A stretch of 64,000 nucleotides of DNA, taken from positions 22,956 through 86,955 of the forward strand of contig JAJZPC010000002.1 of the NCBI GenBank assembly GCA_021811385.1, in the 5' to 3' direction. This DNA is from Deltaproteobacteria bacterium (GTDB lineage: Bacteria > Desulfobacterota > Desulfobulbia > Desulfobulbales > Desulfurivibrionaceae). This document shows, piece by piece, positions 51,789 through 60,644 of the stretch (positions are counted from its first letter, which is position 1; every line of letters starts with the position of its first letter). Position numbers and translations under genes: made by a program. Below the pieces are notes generated by a model. It did not search any database. It saw nothing but the letters and a program-made list of their open reading frames with translations, and was not told the DNA's origin.

Positions 51789-51826
51789 CTGAATGGTCAT
51801 TCAGGATGTAGGTGTTTCCCCCTACA
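51789..51826. promoter_or_regulatory. Two short inverted repeats upstream of the RsbRD-like gene
   Basis: CTGAATG/CATTCAG (51789-51804) and TGTAGG/CCTACA (51807-51826) lie 26-63 bp before the ATG at 51852. They may be operators. Confidence 0.35.
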
Positions 51827-51851
51827 AAATAGGGAAATCGCGAGGTGAAGG

Positions 51852-52394
51852 ATGTTGCTTGCAGAGCTGCTTATCGACCGAAAAGGCGAGATTCTGGACA
51901 GTTGGGTCGATCAGGTTCTGACCACCTACCCGGAGGATGGTTCCCGGTTCTTTAAAAAAGAGAAGGACCAGTTTGCCAACCCGGTGGGGTATGCGGTGAA
52001 GAGCAGTCTGTGGGCGGTGTATGCCCTGCTCTTCGAAAAAAACGAGCCGGAAGGGATCGTCGCCTGCCTTGATCAGATGGTCCGGATCCGGGCGGTGCAG
52101 ACATTTAATCCTTCCGAAGCGGTTTCCATGGCATACATCTTGAAGAGGGTCGTAAAGGATTTCTGCAGGAAGGACAATGTCGCCGACCTTGAAGGCTGGC
52201 ATGCCTTTGAAGAAAAGGCCGACATCCTGGCCTACACCATGTTCGACCTGTATGTCGCCAGCCGGGAAAGGCTCTATCAAACCCGGATCGCGGAGATTAA
52301 AAGTGGAAATCACATCACCACGGACTCCGGTTGCCCTTCGAAGCTGATGGACGAAATGGCCCCCAAGGCGGAGCTGAAAACCATTAACGTGTAA
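51852..52394 (+). CDS. RsbRD N-terminal domain protein
   Basis: 180 residues, all-helical globin-like RsbRD_N domain (LLIDRKGEILDSWVDQVLTTYP, DQFANPVGYAVKSSLWAVYALLF, DQMVRIRAVQTFNPSEAVSMAYILKRVVKDF). A short polar tail lies where an STAS domain would normally follow. Such stand-alone proteins are found just before dsrMKJOP in several sulfate reducers and are presumed regulatory. It is 137 nt upstream of dsrM, separated by two hairpins. Confidence 0.82.
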   Translation: MLLAELLIDRKGEILDSWVDQVLTTYPEDGSRFFKKEKDQFANPVGYAVKSSLWAVYALLFEKNEPEGIVACLDQMVRIRAVQTFNPSEAVSMAYILKRVVKDFCRKDNVADLEGWHAFEEKADILAYTMFDLYVASRERLYQTRIAEIKSGNHITTDSGCPSKLMDEMAPKAELKTINV

Positions 52395-52411
52395 GCGTTG
52401 TAACACAAACT

Positions 52412-52505
52412 GCCTTGCCGCTTTCCTGGCAAGGCCGGCATAAAGAGCCGTAACGGAATAGCCTAAAACAGCAGGTTAACAACCCGGGTTATTCCGTAAC
52501 GGCTC
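52412..52505 (+). promoter_or_regulatory. Tandem hairpins in the dsrM leader
   Basis: Hairpin 1 is GCCTTGCC/GGCAAGGC (52412-52435) without a T-run. Hairpin 2 spans 52445-52505: GAGCCGTAACGGAATAGCC pairs with the inverse segment at 52487-52505, with one A:A mismatch and one G:T pair. It ends 26 nt before the dsrM ATG. They may process, stabilise or regulate the dsr mRNA. Confidence 0.55.
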
Positions 52506-52531
52506 CTAAACATGATGCGAGGTAACAGTAC

Positions 52532-53530
52532 ATGAGAATCCTGAATCCATTCATCGCAGTGTTGGCGCTTATCGCGGTTGGCCTGGTGGCCGCCCAGGTG
52601 CCGGGTGGGCAGGCTTTGATGGGGATCGTCTTGCCCTATCTCGCCTTTGCCCTCTTCTTGGGAGGGTTTGCCTATCGCGTAATGCAATGGGCCAAATCTC
52701 CCGTTCCCTTCCGGATTCCGACCACCTGTGGTCAGGCCAACTCCCTGCCCTGGATCAAGCAGAACAAGATCGACTGCCCCTCCACCAAGCTTGGAGTGAT
52801 CGCCAGGATGATCCTGGAGGTCTTTCTGTTCCGCTCCCTGTTCCGCAACACCAAGGCGGAGATGCATGAGGGCCCCAAGCTGGTGTACGGCTCCAGCAAG
52901 TTTCTCTGGCTGTTCGCCATCCTGTTCCACTACTGTTTTCTGATCATCGTTCTCCGCCATATGCGGCTGTTTATAGACCCGGTCCCCGGCTTTGTCGCCG
53001 CCCTTGAGTTCGGCGACGGCTTTTTGCAGATCGGCGCCCCGGTGTTCTACCAGACCGACGCCATCTTCCTCGGCGCCATCGCCTTTTTGTTCCTCCGCAG
53101 GGTGATGCTTTCCAACATCCGCTACATCTCGCTGCCCGCCGATTACTTCCCCCTGTTCCTGATCTTCGGCATCGCCGTCACCGGCATCCTGATGCGCTAT
53201 GTCTTCCGGGCCGATGTGGTGGCGATCAAACAGTTGACCCACGGCCTGACCACCTTTGCTCCGGCCATTGCCGCCGGGCAGATCAGCCCGATCTTTTTCA
53301 TCCATGTCTTCCTGGTCTGCGCCCTGCTGATCTACTTCCCCTTCAGCAAGCTGATGCACATGGCCGGTGTCTTCATGAGCCCCACCCGGAACATGATCAA
53401 CAACAGCCGGATGGTCCGGCACATCAATCCGTGGAATGACCCCAACATCAAGCCGCACTCCTACGCTGGATACGAGGACGAGTTCAGGGAGTTCATGAAG
53501 GAAGGCGGAATACCCGTTGAGAAGGAATAA
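52532..53530 (+). CDS. dsrM: DsrM, cytochrome b subunit of the DsrMKJOP complex
   Basis: 332 residues with about six transmembrane helices, NarI-like gamma subunit. Haem-b ligand histidines are expected in FAILFHYCFLIIVLRHMRLF and FIHVFLVCALLIYFPFSKLMHMAG. It exchanges electrons with menaquinone and passes them to DsrK. A soluble tail (residues about 280-332) faces the cytoplasm. It is the first gene of a tight operon; dsrK starts 5 nt downstream. Confidence 0.95.
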   Translation: MRILNPFIAVLALIAVGLVAAQVPGGQALMGIVLPYLAFALFLGGFAYRVMQWAKSPVPFRIPTTCGQANSLPWIKQNKIDCPSTKLGVIARMILEVFLFRSLFRNTKAEMHEGPKLVYGSSKFLWLFAILFHYCFLIIVLRHMRLFIDPVPGFVAALEFGDGFLQIGAPVFYQTDAIFLGAIAFLFLRRVMLSNIRYISLPADYFPLFLIFGIAVTGILMRYVFRADVVAIKQLTHGLTTFAPAIAAGQISPIFFIHVFLVCALLIYFPFSKLMHMAGVFMSPTRNMINNSRMVRHINPWNDPNIKPHSYAGYEDEFREFMKEGGIPVEKE

Positions 53531-53535
53531 GAACA

Positions 53536-55191
53536 ATGGCGATCATAAAAGCAGACAAACTCGGTGTAAGCGTTGCGAAGGGTCCGTCCCTCATGACAGG
53601 GGCTGTTCCGAAAAATGATTGGTGGGATGTGCCGGCCACATTCAAACCGGGGAACTATGCCTACCCCGCAAAAAAGGAAATCATTGAATACCACACGCAA
53701 AAGACCTTCCCCAGCCATCCCGGGCTGTTTGGTCAACCGCGCGACTGGGATCCTGAGACCGACGACTGGAACCTGCCGGACGGCTGGGAAAAGATCATTC
53801 TCAATGGCCTCAAGGAGCGTCTCGATAAATTCCGTTCCTTGAAAATCTTCATGGATTGCTGTGTCCGTTGCGGCGCCTGCGCGGATAAGTGCCACTTCTT
53901 CCTGGGCACCGGCGATCCCAAGAACATGCCGGTCCTCCGGGCCGAGCTTCTGCGTTCCGTATACCGGAACGACTTCACCCTGGGCGGCAAGATCCTGGGC
54001 AAAATGGCCGGTGGCCGGCCCATGACCTTCGGGGTGCTGAAAGAGTGGTTCATGTACTACTACCAATGCACCGAGTGCCGTCGTTGCTCGGTGTTCTGCC
54101 CCTACGGCATCGACACCGCCGAAATAACCATGATCGGCCGCGAACTGCTGCATCTGGTGGGCGTGAACATCAACTGGATCATGGAGCCGGCAGCCAATTC
54201 CAACCGTACCGGCAACCACATGGGGTTGCAGCCCCATACCTTCAAGGATAACATCGAGTATCTCTGCGACGACATCGAGGAAATCACCGGCATCCGTTGC
54301 AACCCGACTTTCAACCGCAAGGGCGCCGAGGTGCTGTTCATCACCCCGTCCGCCGACGTTTTCGCCGAGCCCGGCATCTACACGGCCATGGGCTACCTGC
54401 TGCTTTTCGAGCACATCGGCCTGGATTACACCTGGTCCACCTATGCCTCGGAGGGCGGCAACTTCGGCCTCTTCACCAACAACGAAATGATGAAGAAGCT
54501 CAACGGCAAGATGTACGCCGAAGCCAAGCGTCTGGGCGTCAAGTGGATCCTGGGCGGCGAATGCGGCCACATGTGGCGGGTGCTCCATCAGTACATGGAC
54601 ACCATGAACGGCCCGGCCGACTTCCTGCAAGTGCCCACCTCGCCGATCACCGGAACCCGCTTCGACAACGCGGCCTCCACCAAGATGGTCCATATCAGCG
54701 AGTTCACCGCCGATCTGATCAAGCACGGCAAGCTCAAACTTGACCCGAAGCGCAACGATCACCGGATCGCAACCTACCATGACTCCTGCAACCCGGCTCG
54801 CGCCATGGGCTTGCTCGAGGAGCCGCGGTATGTCTTGAAGAATGTGTGCAATAATTTCCATGAGATGCCGGAAAATACCATCCGTGAATCAACCTTCTGC
54901 TGCGGCAGCGGCACCGGCTTGAACACCGATGAGATCATGGAACTGAGAATGCGGGCAGGGTTGCCGAGGGCCAACGCGGTCAAATATGTGCGCGAGAAGC
55001 ATGAGGTCAATATGCTCTCCTGTGTCTGCGCCATCGACCGCGCCACCTTGACGAGCCTGAACAACTACTGGAATCCCGATGTGGAGGTCTGCGGCGTGTC
55101 CGAACTGGTCGGCAACGCCCTGGTCATGGAGGGAGAAAAAGAGCGTGAAACGGGTCTCCGTTTTGAGCCACTTGCAGGAATGGAGGGCTGA
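53536..55191 (+). CDS. dsrK: DsrK, HdrD-like iron-sulfur subunit
   Basis: 551 residues. Two [4Fe-4S] sites are CVRCGACADKCHF (with upstream Cys) and CTECRRCSVFCPYG. Two CCG-type regions, GGECGHMWR and SCNPARAM...STFCCGSGTG, form the special catalytic [4Fe-4S] cluster of heterodisulfide reductases. It is cytoplasmic and, with DsrM, is thought to reduce the DsrC trisulfide or oxidise DsrC. dsrJ follows at 5 nt. Confidence 0.96.
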   Translation: MAIIKADKLGVSVAKGPSLMTGAVPKNDWWDVPATFKPGNYAYPAKKEIIEYHTQKTFPSHPGLFGQPRDWDPETDDWNLPDGWEKIILNGLKERLDKFRSLKIFMDCCVRCGACADKCHFFLGTGDPKNMPVLRAELLRSVYRNDFTLGGKILGKMAGGRPMTFGVLKEWFMYYYQCTECRRCSVFCPYGIDTAEITMIGRELLHLVGVNINWIMEPAANSNRTGNHMGLQPHTFKDNIEYLCDDIEEITGIRCNPTFNRKGAEVLFITPSADVFAEPGIYTAMGYLLLFEHIGLDYTWSTYASEGGNFGLFTNNEMMKKLNGKMYAEAKRLGVKWILGGECGHMWRVLHQYMDTMNGPADFLQVPTSPITGTRFDNAASTKMVHISEFTADLIKHGKLKLDPKRNDHRIATYHDSCNPARAMGLLEEPRYVLKNVCNNFHEMPENTIRESTFCCGSGTGLNTDEIMELRMRAGLPRANAVKYVREKHEVNMLSCVCAIDRATLTSLNNYWNPDVEVCGVSELVGNALVMEGEKERETGLRFEPLAGMEG

Positions 55192-55196
55192 TAGCC

Positions 55197-55577
55197 ATGT
55201 ACGGGAAAGGAAGAATCATACCTGCGTTGATACTGTTCTTGGGCCTCATGACATCCCCGATCTGGTATAAATCCGGGGAAGCGAGCAAAATGCCCAAGCC
55301 TGAAAAACCAAAGGACTACACGGAGTGTGTTGCGCCGACTCAGGAGATGCGCACCTCGCACATGGTGCTGCTCAACCAGTGGCGCGATGACATCCTGCGT
55401 GAAGGCGGCGCCCGCACCGGGAAAACCCCCAACGGCACCGAATATGTACGGAGCCTGCAGAATGGCTGCATGAAATGTCACAGCGACAAGAAGAAGTTCT
55501 GTGACGCGTGCCACAACTATACCTCCGTGAAACCGTATTGTTGGGATTGTCATCTCCAGCCGAAGGAGGCGATGTAA
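55197..55577 (+). CDS. dsrJ: DsrJ, periplasmic triheme cytochrome c
   Basis: 126 residues. An uncleaved-looking N-terminal signal/anchor (IIPALILFLGLMTSPIWY) precedes three CxxCH haem sites (CMKCH, CDACH, CWDCH). An additional Cys in TECVAP is a candidate axial ligand, as known for the His/Cys haem of DsrJ. It is the periplasmic electron carrier of the complex. dsrO starts 1 nt after the stop. Confidence 0.95.
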   Translation: MYGKGRIIPALILFLGLMTSPIWYKSGEASKMPKPEKPKDYTECVAPTQEMRTSHMVLLNQWRDDILREGGARTGKTPNGTEYVRSLQNGCMKCHSDKKKFCDACHNYTSVKPYCWDCHLQPKEAM

Positions 55578-55578
55578 C

Positions 55579-56403
55579 ATGGACAGCAAAAGAAGAGATT
55601 TTTTGAAAATTGCCGGGCTCACCGCCATTGCCGGCATTGCCGCACCCTCGGCTTTTAATACCCTGCTCAAGGGCGAGGCAATCGCCTCCGCCGGGCAAGC
55701 CGCCGCAGGCGGGCATGGGGCCGCGGCCCCAACCGGCAAGCGCTACGGCATGGTCATTGATGTCAAGAAATTCACCGAAAATCCCGGGCTGGCGGAACAA
55801 TGCGTCTCTGCCTGCCACACCATCCACAATGTGCCGGATTTCGGGAACAGGAAGGATGAGGTCAAGTGGATCTGGATCGAATCATACGAGCACACCTTTC
55901 CGACGGAGAGCCAGTACAAACGGCCGGATGCGCTCAAGGACATGCCCATCCTGACCCTGTGCAACCACTGCGACAACCCGCCCTGCGTCCGGGCCTGCCC
56001 CACCAAGGCCACCTATAAGAAAAAAGACGGCATCGTCGGCATGGACTACCACCGCTGCATCGGCTGCCGGTTCTGCATGGCGGCCTGCCCCTATGGCGCC
56101 CGGAGCTTCAACTGGCGCGACCCCCGGGGCAAGGATGCCAATGGCCAGCCCTTTATCAAGGCGGAAAACCCCAAATACCCCACCCGGATGCGCGGGGTTG
56201 TGGAAAAATGCAATTTCTGCACCGAGCGGCTGGCCATCGGCCAGATTCCGGCCTGTGTTGAAGTCGCAGCCCAAACCAAGGCCCTTGTCTTCGGCGACAT
56301 GAATGATCCCAACTCCGAGATCAGCCAGGTGCTGAAGACATCCTTTACCATCCAGCGGAATCCTGCAATAGGGACACATCCATCCCTCTTCTATATTATT
56401 TGA
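55579..56403 (+). CDS. dsrO: DsrO, periplasmic ferredoxin-like iron-sulfur protein
   Basis: 274 residues with a Tat signal (RRDFLKIAGLTAIAGIAAPS). Four ferredoxin-type clusters are indicated by CVSACHTIHNVPD, CNHCDNPPCVRACP, CIGCRFCMAACPYGAR and CNFCTERLAIGQIPACVEV. It links DsrJ to the membrane subunit DsrP. The twin-arginine signal implies export after cofactor insertion. Confidence 0.95.
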   Translation: MDSKRRDFLKIAGLTAIAGIAAPSAFNTLLKGEAIASAGQAAAGGHGAAAPTGKRYGMVIDVKKFTENPGLAEQCVSACHTIHNVPDFGNRKDEVKWIWIESYEHTFPTESQYKRPDALKDMPILTLCNHCDNPPCVRACPTKATYKKKDGIVGMDYHRCIGCRFCMAACPYGARSFNWRDPRGKDANGQPFIKAENPKYPTRMRGVVEKCNFCTERLAIGQIPACVEVAAQTKALVFGDMNDPNSEISQVLKTSFTIQRNPAIGTHPSLFYII

Positions 56404-56414
56404 GGTGAAAGATC

Positions 56415-57584
56415 ATGATTGAAAAAGCATTTAAAGGAAGCACGGGGTACTGGGTATGGATGCTCTTCCTGCTCTCCATAATGGGTGTGGGCGGTCTCTG
56501 CTATGTCCAGCAATTCAACTACGGCCTTGGCATCACCGGCATGAGCCGGGATGTGACCTGGGGGGTGTACATCTCTCAGTTCACCTTTCTGGTCGGTGTG
56601 GCCGCCGGCGGCCTGATGCTGGTGCTGCCGTATTACATCCATAACTACAAGGCCTTCGGCCGTATCGTCATCCTCGGCGAGTTCATGGCCATTGCCGCCA
56701 TCGCCATGTGCCTGATGTTCATCATCGCCGACCTGGGCCAGCCCATGCGGGCCATGAACGTTCTGCTCCATCCCACCCCCAACTCCATGCTGTTCTGGGA
56801 TATGATCGTCTTGAACGGCTATCTGTTCCTCAACATCCTCTGCGGCTGGGTGGTATTGCAGTCCGAATACAAGGGGGTCAAATATCCCAAGTGGATCAAG
56901 CCCTTTATCTACCTCTCCATCCCCTGGGCAATCAGCATCCACACCGTTACCGCCTTTTTGTACTGCGGTCTGCCGGGTCGCCATTTCTGGCTCACCGCCA
57001 TTCTCGCCCCGCGTTTTCTCGCCTCGGCCTTTGCCGCCGGGCCGGCCCTGCTGATGGTCATCGCCATGATCCTCAAGAAGACCACCAAGTTCGACGTGGG
57101 CCGTGAGGCGCAGGACAAGCTGGTGACCATCATCGGCTATGCCGCCATGCTCAACTTTTTCTTCTTGGGCTGTGAATTTTTTGTTGCCTACTACAGCCAG
57201 ATCCCAGGCCACATGCATACCCTGGACTACCTCTTCTGGGGCCTTGGCCATGGCGACCAGGTATACAACAATCTGGTTCCCTTCATGCGCGCCTCGGTGA
57301 TCATGGGTCTGGCCGGCATCGCGTTGATCTTTGTTTCCAGGGCCAAGCAATCCGATGGGCTGCTGGTGATTTCCTGCCTCCTCATCTTCATCGCCTTCTG
57401 GATCGACAAGGGCCTCGGCTTGGTTCTCGGCGGCTTTGTCCCCAGCCCGCTTGAGTATGTAACCGAGTATGTTCCCAGCGTCCAGGAACTCGGCATCACC
57501 GCCGCCATCTGGGCCACGGGCTTCTTCATTCTCTCCATCCTCTACAAGGTGGCGATCAGCGTCAAGCTGGAAAAGGAAGCCTAA
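56415..57584 (+). CDS. dsrP: DsrP, NrfD-like membrane subunit
   Basis: 389 residues with about 10 transmembrane helices, NrfD/PsrC family. TWGVYISQFTFLVGVAAGGLML and LHPTPNSMLFWDMIVLNGYL are characteristic. It is the second quinone-interacting subunit of DsrMKJOP. It ends the operon; an intrinsic terminator stands 30 bp downstream. dsrAB, dsrC and the sulfate-activation genes are not in the window. Confidence 0.95.
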   Translation: MIEKAFKGSTGYWVWMLFLLSIMGVGGLCYVQQFNYGLGITGMSRDVTWGVYISQFTFLVGVAAGGLMLVLPYYIHNYKAFGRIVILGEFMAIAAIAMCLMFIIADLGQPMRAMNVLLHPTPNSMLFWDMIVLNGYLFLNILCGWVVLQSEYKGVKYPKWIKPFIYLSIPWAISIHTVTAFLYCGLPGRHFWLTAILAPRFLASAFAAGPALLMVIAMILKKTTKFDVGREAQDKLVTIIGYAAMLNFFFLGCEFFVAYYSQIPGHMHTLDYLFWGLGHGDQVYNNLVPFMRASVIMGLAGIALIFVSRAKQSDGLLVISCLLIFIAFWIDKGLGLVLGGFVPSPLEYVTEYVPSVQELGITAAIWATGFFILSILYKVAISVKLEKEA

Positions 57585-57614
57585 AACCTTTTTTTCCTGC
57601 GGCATCGTAGATTC

Positions 57615-57647
57615 AAGGCAAGCTCCTTCCGGGGCTTGCCTTTTTTT
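57615..57647 (+). terminator. Intrinsic terminator of the dsr operon
   Basis: AGGCAAGC and GCTTGCCT form the stem with a 10-nt loop; a seven-T run follows. Confidence 0.88.
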
Positions 57648-57797
57648 ATGCCTTCCCGGCAGCGCCCCAAGGCGTCGCGGTCGATAATATGGCTGGTTTG
57701 CCCGGGGGTTATGTTGTATTCTACCGATATCGTTGAAAATTGACCCTGCTGTTTTCCCGTTTTTCGGGATGAAGACCCACACAACCGAGTCCCTGCC

Positions 57798-60155
57798 ATG
57801 ACGCCATCACACACCCCCAAAAAACCGGCAACACACTCCATCCTCGACAAGATCGGCAACACCCCGCTGGTTCCGATCAAACGCTTGAATCCCTTGAAGA
57901 AAGTGACGATCTACGCCAAACTTGAGGCCTTCAATCCCGGCGGCTCGGTCAAGGACCGGGTGGCCCTGAACATGATTGAAACCGCCGAGGCGGAGGGCGA
58001 ACTGACCCCGGATAAGATCGTGCTGGAGGCGACCAGCGGCAACACCGGCATCGGGCTGGCCATGGTCTGCGCGGTCAAGGGCTATAAATGCCAGTTGATC
58101 ATGCCGGAATCAGCATCCATCGAACGGCGCAAGATCATGGAGGCCTTTGGCGCCGAGATCCTGCTCACCCCCGGCAAGCGCGGCACCGATGGGGCCATTG
58201 AGCAGGCCTATGCCCTGGCCCGCCAGTATCCTGATCGCTATTTCCTCACCGACCAGTTCAACAATGCGGCCAACTGGCTGACCCACTACAAGACAACCGG
58301 CCCGGAGATCTGGGAACAGACCGGAGGCAGGGTGACGGATATCGTCGCCACCCTGGGCACCTCCGGCACGGTCATGGGGCTGTGCCGGTATTTCAGCGAG
58401 CACCATCCCGAGGTGCGCATTACCGCGGTGGAGCCCTTTCTCGGCCACAAATTGCAAGGACTCAAGAACATGAAGGAGTCCTACACGCCAGGGATCTTTG
58501 ACAAAAAACTGCCCTTCCAGATCATCAACATCCCGGATGAGGAGGCGTTCACTTCCGTTCGTCTCCTGGCCCGCAAGGAGGGGATTTTCGCCGGCATGAG
58601 CTCCGGCGCTGCCATGTCCGCGGCCCTGACCCGCGCCGCCCAGTTGAAGGAAGGCGTGCTCGTGGCCATCTTCCCCGATGGCGGCGAGAAGTATCTGTCC
58701 ACCGAGCTTTTCACCAAGCAGGAAACGGAGGAATCCCAGCAGGCGGAGCTGCGTTTTTTCAATACCCTCTCTCGGAAAAAAGAGGTGTTTCGGCCCATTC
58801 TCCCGGATACCGTGACTTTTTACGCCTGCGGCCCCACGGCCCACGAACTGGCCCACCTGGCCCATTGCCGCCGCTTCATGGTTGCCGATCTCGTGCATCG
58901 GGTGTTGGTCCTGAAAGGGTATCAGGTAAAATTCTATATGAATTTCACCGACCTGGACGACAACACCATTCAGGGCGCGGGCAACAATAAAGAGAGCCTC
59001 GCCGCATTCACCGGCAAATATATCCAGGACTTCAAACAGGACATGGCTGCGCTGGAGATGCTCGAAGCCGCCGGATACCCTCGGGCCTCCGAGCATGTCC
59101 CAGGCATGATCGCGCTGGCCCAAAAACTGGTGGATAAGGGGTATGCCTACGAAAAACACGGCTCCATCTATTTTGACATCTCCAAATTCGCTAAATACGG
59201 CAGGCTGTCCGGCGTGGACCTGAGCAAGATCCAGGTGGGGAAAACCGTTGATCTGGACGACTATGAAAAAGAAAACCCGGTTGACTTCACCCTGCTCAAG
59301 CGTTCGACCTTGAGCGAGCTGAAAAGCGGCATCTTTTTTCAAACCGAATGGGGCAACATGCGGCCCGGCTGGCATATCGAATGCGCGGCCATGACCCTTG
59401 ACCTGCTCGGGGAAACCATGGATATCCATACCAGCGGCCGCGATCTGCTCTTCCCCCACCACGAGAACGAAAACGCCATCGCCGAGGCGCTCACCGGCAA
59501 GCCCCTGGCCAATTTCTGGCTGCACAGCGAACTGCTGCTGGTGGACGGCAAGAAGATGTCCGCGGACAACCGGAACCTCATCACCCTGCGCGATGTCCTG
59601 GACAAGGGCTACACCGGCCGGGAGATGCGCTATTTCCTGATCCGGACCCATTACCGCAAGCCGATCAATTTCTCCTTCCGCAGCCTGGACGCAGCCCGCA
59701 AGAACCTGCGGCGCTTGGACGGCTTTGTCGGCAAGCTGCTCTGCCTGCCGCCGGGACTGCCCCACGCCGAGGTCGCCGCCTATCTCTCCGACATGGAGGA
59801 CCGCTTTTTCAAAGCCCTGGACGATGATCTCAATGTTTCCAAAGCCTTTGCCGCGCTGTTCGATTTTATTAAAAAAACCAACCCGATCCTGAGCCAGGGG
59901 CTCCTTGACCGCGAGCAGAAGGATTACATCCTGGAGGCCCTGCGCCGGATCAATTCCGTGCTGGGAATCATGCGGCTTGAGGAATGTCCCCTGGCCCCGG
60001 AGATCGACAAGCTGATCCGCGACCGGGAAGAGGCGAGGAAACAAAAAGATTGGCACAAGGCGGACGGGGTGCGCCAGGAATTGGCGAAAAAGGGCATCGA
60101 GGTGGTCGACACCGCCAAGGGGCCGGTCTGGAAAGAGGTGGAGAAGCAAGAGTAG
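57798..60155 (+). CDS. Cysteine synthase-cysteinyl-tRNA synthetase fusion protein
   Basis: 785 residues in one uninterrupted frame. Residues about 14-310 are a complete PLP-dependent O-acetylserine sulfhydrylase (CysK type): PLP lysine K52 in NPGGSVKDR, TSGNTG at 79-84, phosphate loop GTSGT at 187-191 and a C-terminal SSGAAM. After a short linker, residues about 325-785 are a class I cysteinyl-tRNA synthetase with YACGPT at 342, zinc ligands C344, C529, H554 and E558, and a C-terminal DALR-like helical domain. The HIGH motif is HLAH (353-356) and KMSKS is KMSAD (586-590). The fusion could hand fresh cysteine to tRNA charging. Whether the CysRS half is active needs testing. Confidence 0.92.
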   Translation: MTPSHTPKKPATHSILDKIGNTPLVPIKRLNPLKKVTIYAKLEAFNPGGSVKDRVALNMIETAEAEGELTPDKIVLEATSGNTGIGLAMVCAVKGYKCQLIMPESASIERRKIMEAFGAEILLTPGKRGTDGAIEQAYALARQYPDRYFLTDQFNNAANWLTHYKTTGPEIWEQTGGRVTDIVATLGTSGTVMGLCRYFSEHHPEVRITAVEPFLGHKLQGLKNMKESYTPGIFDKKLPFQIINIPDEEAFTSVRLLARKEGIFAGMSSGAAMSAALTRAAQLKEGVLVAIFPDGGEKYLSTELFTKQETEESQQAELRFFNTLSRKKEVFRPILPDTVTFYACGPTAHELAHLAHCRRFMVADLVHRVLVLKGYQVKFYMNFTDLDDNTIQGAGNNKESLAAFTGKYIQDFKQDMAALEMLEAAGYPRASEHVPGMIALAQKLVDKGYAYEKHGSIYFDISKFAKYGRLSGVDLSKIQVGKTVDLDDYEKENPVDFTLLKRSTLSELKSGIFFQTEWGNMRPGWHIECAAMTLDLLGETMDIHTSGRDLLFPHHENENAIAEALTGKPLANFWLHSELLLVDGKKMSADNRNLITLRDVLDKGYTGREMRYFLIRTHYRKPINFSFRSLDAARKNLRRLDGFVGKLLCLPPGLPHAEVAAYLSDMEDRFFKALDDDLNVSKAFAALFDFIKKTNPILSQGLLDREQKDYILEALRRINSVLGIMRLEECPLAPEIDKLIRDREEARKQKDWHKADGVRQELAKKGIEVVDTAKGPVWKEVEKQE

Positions 60156-60187
60156 GCAGCGCCCCACAATGCAGGGCGAAAACGGTA

Positions 60188-60216
60188 TTGCTTTCTTGGC
60201 CCGATCGTTCTAATAT
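60188..60216 (+). promoter_or_regulatory. Putative promoter of tRNA-Arg
   Basis: TTGCTT (60188-60193), 17-bp spacer, TAATAT (60211-60216), 13 bp before the tRNA. Confidence 0.6.
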
Positions 60217-60229
60217 CTGTCGCACATGG

Positions 60230-60306
60230 GCGCCCGTAGCTCAGCCGGATAGAGCACCGGCCTTCTAAGCCGTAGGTCAGAGGTTCGAATCCTCTCGGGC
60301 GCACCA
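60230..60306 (+). tRNA. tRNA-Arg (anticodon TCT), CCA encoded
   Basis: 77-nt cloverleaf. The acceptor GCGCCCG pairs with CGGGCGC, the D-arm has AGCTCAGCCGGATAGAGC, the anticodon loop CTTCTAA and the T-loop TTCGAAT. Downstream DNA is AT-richer and carries foreign-looking genes, so this tRNA is a likely integration site. Confidence 0.96.
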
Positions 60307-60644
60307 GCAATACCAAGGGGTTTAGGCCAATCATGCAACCCATCTTTTTTGTCCAACCTCATTTTGTCCAACCCCCGTCCAACTTTTTATTTTTTTGATC
60401 TCCCCTTTTATGGGGTCGGTAAAAATTTGCCGGGCGCAACATTGCGCTGGTTGCCCTCCCAATTTTGGTGGGCGTCTTGGTTCTCTGTCAATCAGAGGTT
60501 ATTTGGACAAGCCTGGGAGAGACATACCAATATCCTCCCCAGATTGTTCAGCTTCCCATTTCCGGTCAGCCGGTCAGAGCCACGGCCTCGGCATGCCGGA
60601 TGAACCTTATTGCCATTCTCTACCTCTCTGATTTTCAGTAGATG
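60307..60644. other. Gene-free region behind tRNA-Arg
   Basis: No supported gene. It contains three direct GTCCAAC repeats (60351, 60366, 60378) within 34 bp and a small CTCCCC/GGGG hairpin near 60400. This is the expected place for an integration scar, but no second tRNA-Arg end is visible within the window. Confidence 0.4.

Noticed and set aside
60307..60644. Integrase gene next to tRNA-Arg
   Set aside because: No tyrosine-recombinase motifs are readable on either strand in this stretch.
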